From positions 64,756 to 128,755 of the forward strand of contig NZ_KN322987.1 of NCBI RefSeq assembly GCF_000774145.1: DNA of 64,000 bases. Reading direction: 5' to 3'. Shown here piece by piece: positions 1 to 6,796 of the stretch. The stretch's first letter is position 1; each line of letters opens with the position of its first letter. The DNA comes from Pseudomonas mediterranea CFBP 5447. Lineage in GTDB: Bacteria > Pseudomonadota > Gammaproteobacteria > Pseudomonadales > Pseudomonadaceae. Under the pieces are notes generated by a model. That model was given only the letters and a program-made list of their open reading frames with translations. It did not search any database and was not told the DNA's origin. The position numbers and the translations under genes were made by a program.

Positions 1-25
1 CGAGGGAATTTGCTCCCTCGCCACA
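1..25. repeat. REP-type hairpin at window start
   Basis: A 7-bp inverted repeat (CGAGGGA / TCCCTCG) flanks a 6-base loop and is followed by CCACAA. This is the GTGGCGAGGGA class of Pseudomonas REP sequence, different from the GTGGGAGCGAG class found elsewhere in the window. It lies just beyond the stop of the minus-strand dnr gene and could stop or protect that transcript. The element may extend to the left of the window. Confidence 0.6.
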
Positions 26-36
26 AAACAGCGGTG

Positions 37-714
37 CTATTGCTGGTAATCCGCCAGCGCATCCTCGGCCAGGATGCGAATGTTGCGTCGCTCCATGGCG
101 ATCAAGCCGCCGTCCACCAGGCGATGGAGAATGCGCGAGAAGGTTTCCGGCTGAATGCCCAGCTTGGAGGCCACCAGGCGCTTGGACACTTGCAGCACCA
201 CCTGGCCGTCGCGGGGATCGCGTTCCTGCAACAGGAAATTGATGACACGCCGGCTGGCGCTGGCCAGGGTCAGGTTGTCGATGTCCTTGAGGCGCTGGTG
301 CAAGTGCATGCTGATGCTCGCCAGAATCGCCAGGCAGACCTTGGGCTGGTCTTCCAGGGCCTTGCGATAATGGGTGCCTTCGATACTCACCAGCACACTG
401 TCCTTGATCGCCGCCGCGCTTACCGGATAGCAACGGGCCTGGCTGAACAGCAGCGCCTCGGCGAAGGTCTGGCCGGGCTGGATGATCTCCACGAGGTTCT
501 CCTGGCCTTCGCCAGTGACCCGGAACAGCTTCACCTGGCCGCTGATCAGCAAGAAAAACCGCTTGGCCGGGTCGCCCTGATGCATGAGCGTGCCGTTGCA
601 CTCCAGGCGCTTGAGCACGGCCAGGTTGCACACCTCTTCGAAGACGCGCTCCGGCAAGTGGCTGAACAAATGGTGACGACGCAACATTAGAACGATGGAA
701 GGGTGAGTCAGCAT
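37..714 (-). CDS. dnr: Crp/Fnr-family regulator, Dnr type
   Basis: 225-residue transcription factor with an N-terminal cNMP-fold sensor domain (about residues 10-125) and a C-terminal winged helix-turn-helix (about 165-220). The recognition helix holds the E-x2-SR pattern (PETFSR) that in the FNR/Anr/Dnr family reads TTGAT-N4-ATCAA. It lacks the N-terminal cysteine cluster of Anr/Fnr, so it is Dnr-like: a regulator that in Pseudomonas responds to nitric oxide through heme and activates denitrification genes. The start at 714 has GGAGG 7 bases upstream; an ATG at 750 has no such site. It lies downstream of narXL on the same strand, an arrangement that recalls dnrE of P. stutzeri. It is the natural candidate to bind the three boxes at 3821, 15682 and 23920, alongside an Anr encoded elsewhere. 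Confidence 0.88.
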   Translation of the reverse strand: MLTHPSIVLMLRRHHLFSHLPERVFEEVCNLAVLKRLECNGTLMHQGDPAKRFFLLISGQVKLFRVTGEGQENLVEIIQPGQTFAEALLFSQARCYPVSAAAIKDSVLVSIEGTHYRKALEDQPKVCLAILASISMHLHQRLKDIDNLTLASASRRVINFLLQERDPRDGQVVLQVSKRLVASKLGIQPETFSRILHRLVDGGLIAMERRNIRILAEDALADYQQ

Positions 715-867
715 GGCGTACCTCCGCGTGCCGTCATGGTAGAACCCCAAGCGCCGCCGGCCTATGCCTCGGCAGGCCTACCTCCGAAGAGGGATGGGGT
801 CGTGAGTTTCCTCCGAACCCACAATGTGATCTGTGCCAGACACAAAACCAGCAGACACCCGGAACTA

Positions 868-960
868 CTGTGGGAGCGAGCCTGCTCGCCAGAGCGGTGT
901 GTCAGCTTGCCCGGATGTTGGCTGTGCCGACGCCATCGCGGGCAAGCCCGGCTCCCACAG
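868..960. repeat. REPIN (REP doublet) 1
   Basis: Two inverted REP arms, GTGGGAGCGAGCCTGCTCGC on the left and its near-complement at the right end, enclose about 50 bases containing GGATGTTGGCTGTGCC. The whole can fold into a long hairpin. It is one of two tandem copies in the 430-bp gap between dnr and narL, where I see no gene. Confidence 0.85.
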
Positions 961-1001
961 GGATTTGTGTCGGACGCAGAGCTAATCGGCACCAGAAACC
1001 A

Positions 1002-1094
1002 CTGTGGGAGCGAGCCTGCTCGCGATAGCGGTGTGTCTGCTTGCCGGGATGTTGGCTGTGCCGACGCCATCGCGAGCAGGGCTCACTCCCACAG
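1002..1094. repeat. REPIN (REP doublet) 2
   Basis: Second REPIN of the dnr-narL gap, in the same orientation as the copy at 868 and with almost the same internal sequence. The right arm carries a small change (GGGCTCACTCCC). The two copies are separated by about 40 bases. The remaining spacer around 715-867 and 1095-1144 shows no gene. Confidence 0.85.
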
Positions 1095-1144
1095 GGGATC
1101 TGGGGCAGACACACTGCCTGCAAGCACCAGGTGGGGGAGCTGGT

Positions 1145-1792
1145 TCAGCCGGCTCCGCGCAAATGCTCCATCGCCCAGACCGCCGCCTCGACCCGCGAGC
1201 GCAAGCCGAGCTTGTGCAGCAGGTTTTTGACGTGGACCTTGACCGTGCCTTCGGTGATGCCCAGTTTGTGCCCGATGACTTTGTTGCTGTGGCCGCTGGC
1301 GATGGTCTTGAGGACCTGGCGTTCGCGTTCGGTCAGTTCCACTTCGGGCTGGCGCGGTGGCGAGCGCAGGGCCTGGGCCATGACGCGGGTCAGGCCGGGA
1401 CTGATCACCAGGGCTCCACCGAGGGCATCGCGGATGTACTGGATCAGCAATTCGGGCTCCATGTCCTTGAGCAGGTAACCATTCGCGTCCAGGCGCAGGG
1501 CATCGCGGATGTCGTCCTCGGCGTCGGACACGGTGAACAGCAGTACCTTGCCGCTGTAGTGCATGGCCCGCAGTCGACGCAGGGTCTCGATGCCGTTCAG
1601 ATGCGGCATGTTGTTGTCCAGCAGCACCAGGTCGGGCTTGAGCGGCTCGATCAGCGCCAGGGCTTCTTCGCCATGGCTGGCTTCGCCGACGATCTGCAGA
1701 TCGTCTTCGAGTTCGAGCATCTGGCGGATCCCGCGACGCATCATCGGATGGTCGTCGACCAGGAGCAGGGAGTGGCGCAGGGGGGCGTTCAT
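1145..1792 (-). CDS. narL: Nitrate/nitrite response regulator NarL
   Basis: 215-residue NarL/FixJ-class response regulator. The receiver domain (residues 7-125) has the acidic pair D13-D14, the phospho-acceptor D59 (LLDNNMP) and K109 in YLLKD. The LuxR-type helix-turn-helix (about 150-210) begins LTERERQVL and contains GTVKVHVKNLLHKLG. Its ATG overlaps the narX stop by 4 bases, so sensor and regulator are translationally coupled. Phosphorylated NarL binds TACYYMT heptamers; such heptamers occur in the narX-narK1 spacer at 3670 and 3767. Together with Dnr/Anr it is expected to activate narK1K2GHJI when nitrate is present. Confidence 0.94.
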   Translation of the reverse strand: MNAPLRHSLLLVDDHPMMRRGIRQMLELEDDLQIVGEASHGEEALALIEPLKPDLVLLDNNMPHLNGIETLRRLRAMHYSGKVLLFTVSDAEDDIRDALRLDANGYLLKDMEPELLIQYIRDALGGALVISPGLTRVMAQALRSPPRQPEVELTERERQVLKTIASGHSNKVIGHKLGITEGTVKVHVKNLLHKLGLRSRVEAAVWAMEHLRGAG

Positions 1793-3588
1793 GTGGCAAG
1801 GCCTTCGGTGTGTTGACCCAGGAATTCCGGTTGGAAGCGCACCTGGATACGGGTGCCCTGGGGTGTTCGGGAGAGAATCTGCAATTGGCCGCGCAGGCTG
1901 CGGGCCCGTTCGTTCATGATGTTCAGGCCATGGTGTTCGCGCTGGTCCACCTCACCGCTGAACCCACGGCCATCGTCTTCGATCGACAATTGCACCGTCT
2001 CGCCTTCCTGGCGCAACTGCAGCCAGGCGTTCTCGGCATGGGCATGGCGCAGGCAATTGGACAAGGCTTCGCGGGTGATCTGCAGAATGTGGATCTGCTC
2101 GCTGGCCGATAGCTCGAAGGCCAGGGTGTCGATGAACAGATGCACCTGGAAATCCCCGCGGGCGGAGAACTCCTCGGCGGTGTCCTTGAGTTCCTCCACC
2201 AGGCCATCGTCATGGATCTGCAAGCGAAAGGTGGTCAGCAATTCGCGCAACTGGCGATAGGCATTGTTGAGTCCTTCGCGCAGCTCGCCGGTGACGGTTT
2301 CCAGGGTCTGCACCGGTTCGCCGCGACGCATCAGGGTCTGCATGCGGCTGACTTGCAACTTCATGTAGGACAAGGCCTGGGCCAGGGAGTCATGCAACTC
2401 CCTGGCAATGATCGTGCGTTCGTCGAGCAACAACAGGCGATGGTCCTGCTCGCGCTGGCGCTTGAGGGACAGCGAGGTGCCGATCAGGTTGGCCAGGGCC
2501 TGGATCAGCGCGGTCTCCCAGGGTTGGGCCGCGTGGCCGTCGACAAAGTGCGCCTTGAGTTCGCCCAGCTCATTGCCCTGGTTGCTGATGCTGAACGTCA
2601 GTGGCTGCGCCGCACCGTGTTTCTGGCAGTTGGCGCAATCGCTGCTGGCGCAGATCTCGCGGTTGTTGGCGCCATGAATGGCCAACAGGTGCCGCGCGGG
2701 TGCCTGCAACTGCCCCTGCAGGCACAGTGACAGGCGCAGCCCCGGCAGCCGTTGCTGGAAGCGCTGGATCAATTCATCCAGCCCCTTGGCATTGGCCTGT
2801 CGCGTCGCCAGGCTGCGGCTGCTCTGGTACAGCAGCTCCAGGGCAGCATTGGCCTGTTGCAGGTTCAAGGTCTTTTGCCGGACCTGGTTCTCCAGGGTGC
2901 GATGGGATTCCTCGATGGTCTCGGCCATGGTGTTGAAGCTCGTCGCCAACTGGCCCAACTCATCCTCGGACTGATGATTGACCCGCACCTGGAATTCGCC
3001 ACGGCGAAAGCGCTGGGTCGCGACCACCAGCTCCTGCAAGGGGCTGACCACGCTGTACTGCAATTCGTACAGGCCGACCAGCAGGATGATCATGGTGCTG
3101 AACAACGCCATGCCCTGGATCGTCTGCTGCCAGCCCTGTTTGTGCTCGCTCTGGCGTTGCAGCAGGGTGACGAACTGGTCCAGTTGCTCGACGAACGAAC
3201 GGGCACTGTCCTGGAAGAACGCCGAGTCGCCGCGCTCGACGGCAGGGCGCAGGGTCTGGTTCCAGCGTTGCAGGAGATCGCGATAACTCTGGTGCAGGGC
3301 CGTGCTCGGACCGTCTTCCAGCACGACGCGAAGGGCAGGGCTATTGAGGCGTTGCTGCAGGCTGTCGATGATCGGGGCGATGTCCCCGGTGGCACCGGCC
3401 GCCAGTTTCCAACTGAGGTGGTAGGTCTCCATGCGCACCGAACCGGCGGTGTTGATCGCTGCTGCGTCGCCCTGGCTGAACCAGGCGATCAACCCGGCGC
3501 TCAGGGAGCTGGCCAGGGCGAGGATGGCGATGAGAATCACCGCGACCCCGGCGCGGGCGGGCAGGGAACTGCGCAGCCAGCCCATCAT
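1789..3588 (-). CDS. narX: Nitrate sensor histidine kinase NarX
   Basis: 599-residue membrane histidine kinase. After a first membrane helix (about residues 13-37) comes the periplasmic P-box (AINTAGSVRMETYHL, about 44-58) that binds nitrate in the NarX/NarQ family. A second helix near 160-185 leads to a HAMP linker, then a cytoplasmic cysteine-rich module (CASSDCANCQ). The HPK7-type kinase core has phosphorylated H399 (ARELHDSLAQ) and a C-terminal ATPase with DDGRGF. Start: tandem ATGs at 3588 and 3585; the reading frame stays open 58 codons further upstream, but that extension is not NarX-like and would run through the regulatory region. It overlaps narL by 4 bases and is divergent from narK1. 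Confidence 0.92.
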   Translation of the reverse strand: MMGWLRSSLPARAGVAVILIAILALASSLSAGLIAWFSQGDAAAINTAGSVRMETYHLSWKLAAGATGDIAPIIDSLQQRLNSPALRVVLEDGPSTALHQSYRDLLQRWNQTLRPAVERGDSAFFQDSARSFVEQLDQFVTLLQRQSEHKQGWQQTIQGMALFSTMIILLVGLYELQYSVVSPLQELVVATQRFRRGEFQVRVNHQSEDELGQLATSFNTMAETIEESHRTLENQVRQKTLNLQQANAALELLYQSSRSLATRQANAKGLDELIQRFQQRLPGLRLSLCLQGQLQAPARHLLAIHGANNREICASSDCANCQKHGAAQPLTFSISNQGNELGELKAHFVDGHAAQPWETALIQALANLIGTSLSLKRQREQDHRLLLLDERTIIARELHDSLAQALSYMKLQVSRMQTLMRRGEPVQTLETVTGELREGLNNAYRQLRELLTTFRLQIHDDGLVEELKDTAEEFSARGDFQVHLFIDTLAFELSASEQIHILQITREALSNCLRHAHAENAWLQLRQEGETVQLSIEDDGRGFSGEVDQREHHGLNIMNERARSLRGQLQILSRTPQGTRIQVRFQPEFLGQHTEGLAT

Positions 3589-3669
3589 TGTGGCTGGCTC
3601 TGGAAAAAAAGGTTCAAGCCTGACATGGGGCGTCCCGGACCAGGGGTGTTGCAGCCGTCCTGGGCGCAC

Positions 3670-3676
3670 TACCTCT
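3670..3676 (+). promoter_or_regulatory. NarL heptamer TACCTCT
   Basis: TACCTCT fits the NarL consensus TACYYMT exactly. It lies about 80 bp upstream of the narX start and 150 bp upstream of the Anr/Dnr box, so it may act on narX itself or as a distal site for narK1. A single heptamer can occur by chance. Confidence 0.4.
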
Positions 3677-3725
3677 AAAGAGTTGTTGGCCGTTCCGTTT
3701 CGATAAAAGCTTCGGCCAACTCGGT

Positions 3726-3738
3726 CAAGAGATTGATA
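3726..3738 (-). promoter_or_regulatory. IHF consensus site
   Basis: CAAGAGATTGATA matches the complement of the IHF consensus WATCAANNNNTTR at every fixed position. It sits between the distal NarL heptamer and the proximal NarL pair. An IHF-induced bend would bring distal NarL toward the narK1 promoter, and IHF is known to be needed at the P. aeruginosa narK1 promoter. The TTGAT is also half of a 24-bp dyad ending at 3756. Confidence 0.55.
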
Positions 3739-3766
3739 AACAAAGGGTTTTATCAATTTCAAGGTC

Positions 3767-3782
3767 TACCCCTTTGGAGGTA
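3767..3782. promoter_or_regulatory. NarL 7-2-7 inverted heptamer pair
   Basis: TACCCCT, a 2-base spacer TT, then GGAGGTA, which reads TACCTCC on the other strand. This is the 7-2-7 inverted arrangement preferred by NarL-P, with one mismatch in the second heptamer. Its centre is 53 bp upstream of the centre of the Anr/Dnr box, a good position for a co-activator of narK1. Confidence 0.65.
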
Positions 3783-3820
3783 GACGGGCCCAGCATAGGC
3801 CAGGATGGCTCCAGGGCTCG

Positions 3821-3862
3821 TTGACCCAGGTCAAGTTTTTAACGGGTTCGCATCACTAGGCT
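3821..3862 (+). promoter_or_regulatory. narK1 promoter: Anr/Dnr box plus -10
   Basis: TTGACCCAGGTCAA (3821-3834) is a perfectly symmetrical Fnr-family box. If its centre (3827.5) is placed at -41.5, the start site falls at 3869 and the -12 to -7 window is TAGGCT (3857-3862), an acceptable -10. This is the standard class II layout for anaerobic Pseudomonas promoters and points at the nar operon, whose first start codon is about 25 bases further on. Confidence 0.85.
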
Positions 3863-3893
3863 GCGCTCATCGAATCGAGGGGAGTGCAGCGTG

Positions 3894-5195
3894 ATGCGAG
3901 CGCAAGTGCAACAAGGGCTGGTACTGGGGATGAGTACCCTGGCCTTCACCGTGTGCTTCATGGTCTGGATGATGTTTGCCGTCCTGGGCGTTCCGATCAA
4001 GGAAATGCTCGCGCTTAACGAAACCCAATTCGGCCTGCTGGCCGCCACCCCGGTCCTGACCGGCTCGCTGGTGCGCCTGCCCCTGGGAATCCTGACCGAT
4101 CGCTTTGGCGGGCGGATCGTGTTCTTCCTGTTGATGCTGTCCTGCGTGTTGCCGCTGTACCTGATCACCCTGGCGACCGCGTTCTGGCAATTCCTGGTGC
4201 TGGGCCTGTTCGTCGGCCTGGCCGGCGGTTCCTTTTCGGTCGGCGTCGCCTACGTCGCCAAGTGGTTCGACAAACAGAACCAGGGCTTCGCCATGGGTGT
4301 GTTCGGCGCCGGCAACGCCGGTTCCGCGCTCACCAAATTCCTCGCCCCGGGCCTGATCGCCCTGGGCACCTGGCACCTGGTGCCGAAGGTGTTCAGCGCC
4401 ATCCTGTTCATCACCGCGCTGTTGTTCTGGTTCCTCACCGCTGAGAAGAAAGAGCACCGCAGCGTCGGTGGCGCGAGCCTGCGCGAACAACTCAAGGCGT
4501 TGAAAGAACCGGCCGTGTGGCGCTACTGCCAGTACTACTCGATCGTGTTCGGTGGCTATGTCGCCCTGGCCCTGTGGATGACCAAGTACTACGTACAGGA
4601 ATACGGTTTCAGCCTGCAAAGCGCCGCGCTGCTGGCCGCCTGCTTTTCCCTGCCGGGCGGCGTTCTGCGGGCCGTCGGCGGCTGGATGTCGGATCGCTGG
4701 GGCGCCCAGAGCGTGACCTGGTGGGTGCTGTGGATCAGCTGGATCTGCCTGTTCCTGCTGTCCTACCCCCAGACCCAGCTGCAAGTGCACACCGTCAACG
4801 GCATCGTCGATTTCCACATCGGCCTCAACGCCACGCTGTTCACCGTGCTGCTGTTCGTGATGGGCATTGCTTTCGCGTTCGGCAAGGCCTCGGTCTTCAA
4901 GTACATCGCCAACGACTACCCCAAAAACATGGGTGCGGTATCCGGCATCGTCGGTCTGGCCGGCGGCCTGGGCGGCTTCGTGCTGCCGATCCTGTTCGGT
5001 GCCCTGGTGGACCTCACCGGCGTGCGCTCGTCCTGCTTCATGTTGCTGTACGGCGTGGTCTGGGTCTCCCTGATCTGGATGTACCTCAGCGAAATCCGCA
5101 AGCGCCCGCTGCTGGGCAAGCAACCACTTGCCAGCCAACCCCCGTTTTCCAGCATTGCCCAAGGAGAAGAACATGTCCGTTCTGCAAACGCCTGA
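3894..5195 (+). CDS. narK1: Nitrate/nitrite MFS transporter NarK1
   Basis: 433-residue, 12-helix major facilitator of the NarK/NNP family. It carries the first nitrate signature (residues about 127-165, around GNAGSALTKFLAPG) and a second, GIVGLAGGLGGFVLP, near residue 355. Together with NarK2 it moves nitrate in and nitrite out across the cytoplasmic membrane. By homology to the paired NarK1/NarK2 of P. aeruginosa and Paracoccus, this member would be the proton-linked nitrate importer. Start: GTG at 3891 and ATG at 3894 are adjacent; GAGGGGAG lies about 9 bases before the ATG. It is first in the nar operon, and its 3' end overlaps narK2 by 23 bases. Confidence 0.92.
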   Translation: MRAQVQQGLVLGMSTLAFTVCFMVWMMFAVLGVPIKEMLALNETQFGLLAATPVLTGSLVRLPLGILTDRFGGRIVFFLLMLSCVLPLYLITLATAFWQFLVLGLFVGLAGGSFSVGVAYVAKWFDKQNQGFAMGVFGAGNAGSALTKFLAPGLIALGTWHLVPKVFSAILFITALLFWFLTAEKKEHRSVGGASLREQLKALKEPAVWRYCQYYSIVFGGYVALALWMTKYYVQEYGFSLQSAALLAACFSLPGGVLRAVGGWMSDRWGAQSVTWWVLWISWICLFLLSYPQTQLQVHTVNGIVDFHIGLNATLFTVLLFVMGIAFAFGKASVFKYIANDYPKNMGAVSGIVGLAGGLGGFVLPILFGALVDLTGVRSSCFMLLYGVVWVSLIWMYLSEIRKRPLLGKQPLASQPPFSSIAQGEEHVRSANA

Positions 5196-6570
5196 CAAAG
5201 GCCCGGTCATTCATGACTGGCGCCCGGAAGACCCTGCCTTCTGGGGCCGCAGTGGCAAACAGACCGCGCGCCGCAACCTGTGGATCTCGATCCCGGCGCT
5301 GCTGCTGGCCTTCGCGGTGTGGATGGTCTGGAGCACGGTGATCGTGCGCCTGAATGCCATCGGTTTCAGCTTCAGCACCGACCAGTTGTTCTGGCTGGCG
5401 GCTCTACCGGGGCTGTCCGGCGCGACCTTGCGCATCTTCTATTCGTTCATGGTGCCGATCTTCGGCGGACGCCGCTGGACCGCCCTGAGCACCGCGTCGC
5501 TGCTGCTACCCGCGCTGTGGATGGGCTTCGCCGTGCAGAATCCGGCCACGCCCTACAGCGTGTTCGTGCTGATCGCGCTGCTCTGCGGCTTTGGCGGTGG
5601 CAACTTCGCTTCGAGCATGTCCAACATCAGCTTCTTCTATCCCAAGTCCCAGCAGGGCACCGCCCTGGGCCTGAACGCCGGCCTGGGCAACCTGGGCGTG
5701 TCGGTGATGCAGTTCAGCGTGCCGCTGGTGATTTCCTTCGGTGTGTTCGGTTTCATGGGCGGTCAACCGCAGGTGCTGGCCGACGGCAGCTCGTTGTGGT
5801 TGCAGAACGCCGGGTTCATCTGGGTGCCGTTCATCCTCGCCGTGACCTTGATTGCCTGGTTCGGCATGAATGACCTATCCAGTGCCCGTGCTTCGTTCAG
5901 CGAGCAGGCGGTGATTTTCAAGCGCAAGCACAACTGGCTGATGTGCTGGCTGTACCTGGCCACGTTCGGCTCGTTCATCGGCTTCTCCGCCGCGTTCCCA
6001 TTGCTGATCAAGACCTCGTTTCCGGACGTCATCGCTCTCAAGTTCGCTTTCCTCGGCCCTCTGGTGGGTGCCCTGGTGCGGCCATTGGGCGGCTGGCTGG
6101 CGGACAAACTCGGTGGCGCGAAAGTCACCCTGTGGAACTTCGTGCTGATGATCGCGATGGTGTTCGGCGTCATGCACTTCCTGCCGCAAGGCGGCCAGGG
6201 CGGTAGCTTCTACGGCTTCCTCGGCATGTTCATGCTGCTGTTCATCACCACCGGCGTGGGCAACGGTTCGACCTTCCGCATGATCCCGGTGATCTTCCGC
6301 ACCCTTCACGAAAAGGCCGCCCTGGGCAAGAAGCCCGAGCAGCGTGAGCAAGCGCTCAAGAACGCCGGCAAGGAATCGGCCGCGGTGCTGGGTTTCAGCT
6401 CGGCCATGGGGGCGTTCGGCGCGTTCTTCATTCCCAAGTCCTTCGGCACTTCGATGGCCCTGACCGGCGGCCCGGAGATGGCCTTCTACATGTTCGTCGG
6501 CTTCTACCTGAGCTGCATCGTGGTGACCTGGTGGTGGTACGCGCGCAAGGGCGCCGCGACCCCCTGCTAA
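5173..6570 (+). CDS. narK2: Nitrate/nitrite antiporter NarK2
   Basis: 465-residue MFS protein of the NarK2 subfamily, with a hydrophilic N-terminus of about 40 residues before the first helix. Nitrate-signature glycine-rich segments are seen at about 145-170 (GGGNFASSMSNISFFYP) and near residues 375-400 (GVGNGSTFRMIPVIF). The family exchanges cytoplasmic nitrite for external nitrate, which suits the respiratory reductase encoded next. The ATG at 5173 follows AAGGAGAA and lies inside the end of narK1, indicating translational coupling. An in-frame ATG at 5128 would add 15 residues unlike the family. Confidence 0.92.
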   Translation: MSVLQTPDKGPVIHDWRPEDPAFWGRSGKQTARRNLWISIPALLLAFAVWMVWSTVIVRLNAIGFSFSTDQLFWLAALPGLSGATLRIFYSFMVPIFGGRRWTALSTASLLLPALWMGFAVQNPATPYSVFVLIALLCGFGGGNFASSMSNISFFYPKSQQGTALGLNAGLGNLGVSVMQFSVPLVISFGVFGFMGGQPQVLADGSSLWLQNAGFIWVPFILAVTLIAWFGMNDLSSARASFSEQAVIFKRKHNWLMCWLYLATFGSFIGFSAAFPLLIKTSFPDVIALKFAFLGPLVGALVRPLGGWLADKLGGAKVTLWNFVLMIAMVFGVMHFLPQGGQGGSFYGFLGMFMLLFITTGVGNGSTFRMIPVIFRTLHEKAALGKKPEQREQALKNAGKESAAVLGFSSAMGAFGAFFIPKSFGTSMALTGGPEMAFYMFVGFYLSCIVVTWWWYARKGAATPC

Positions 6571-6584
6571 GACGAATTCAAACA

Positions 6585-6742
6585 GTGGCCTGTACGGTTA
6601 ATTAGCGTGCTCAAGTTCGAGTGTCAGGACTCGTCGGGCAAGGCGCCATGACGAGTCGTAGCCCGCTACGGCGAGGAATGGCAACGCAGCTTGACGAGTC
6701 CTGGCGCCGAAATTGAGTGCGCTAATTAGCCACACAGGCCAC
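6585..6742. repeat. 158-bp palindromic (MITE-like) element between narK2 and narG
   Basis: The outer arms are long imperfect inverted repeats. Reading inward from either end gives GTGGCCTGT, then GG-TAATTAGCG, CTCAA-TTCG and CAGGACTCGTC, about 50 bp per arm with scattered mismatches. The interior has a short extra dyad (TAGC..GCTA). A dinucleotide CA flanks both ends, which may be a target duplication but is too short to prove it. No open reading frame. It occupies most of the 226-bp narK2-narG gap and would form a strong hairpin in nar mRNA. Confidence 0.75.
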
Positions 6743-6796
6743 CAGTGCGTGGGCGGGGCGCAGACCCCGCGGAGCAAGCCTGAGAGGAAAGACATT

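Noticed and set aside
3733..3756. 24-bp dyad with TTGAT and ATCAA half-sites as an Anr/Dnr box
   Set aside because: The half-sites are 14 bases apart instead of 4, so one Fnr-type dimer cannot bind both; the left half is better explained as part of an IHF site.
3589..3762. 58-codon N-terminal extension of NarX
   Set aside because: The extension has no NarX similarity and would run through a NarL heptamer and the IHF site; the paired ATGs at 3588/3585 give the normal N-terminus before the first membrane helix.
3867..5210. Long open frame antisense to narK1 (447 codons); similar long antisense frames at 6806-8809, 8882-10723, 15800-17815 and 56742-58610
   Set aside because: They mirror strong, well-identified genes on the other strand, have low-complexity Gly/Ala/Val/His-rich translations, and arise from high GC at third codon positions.
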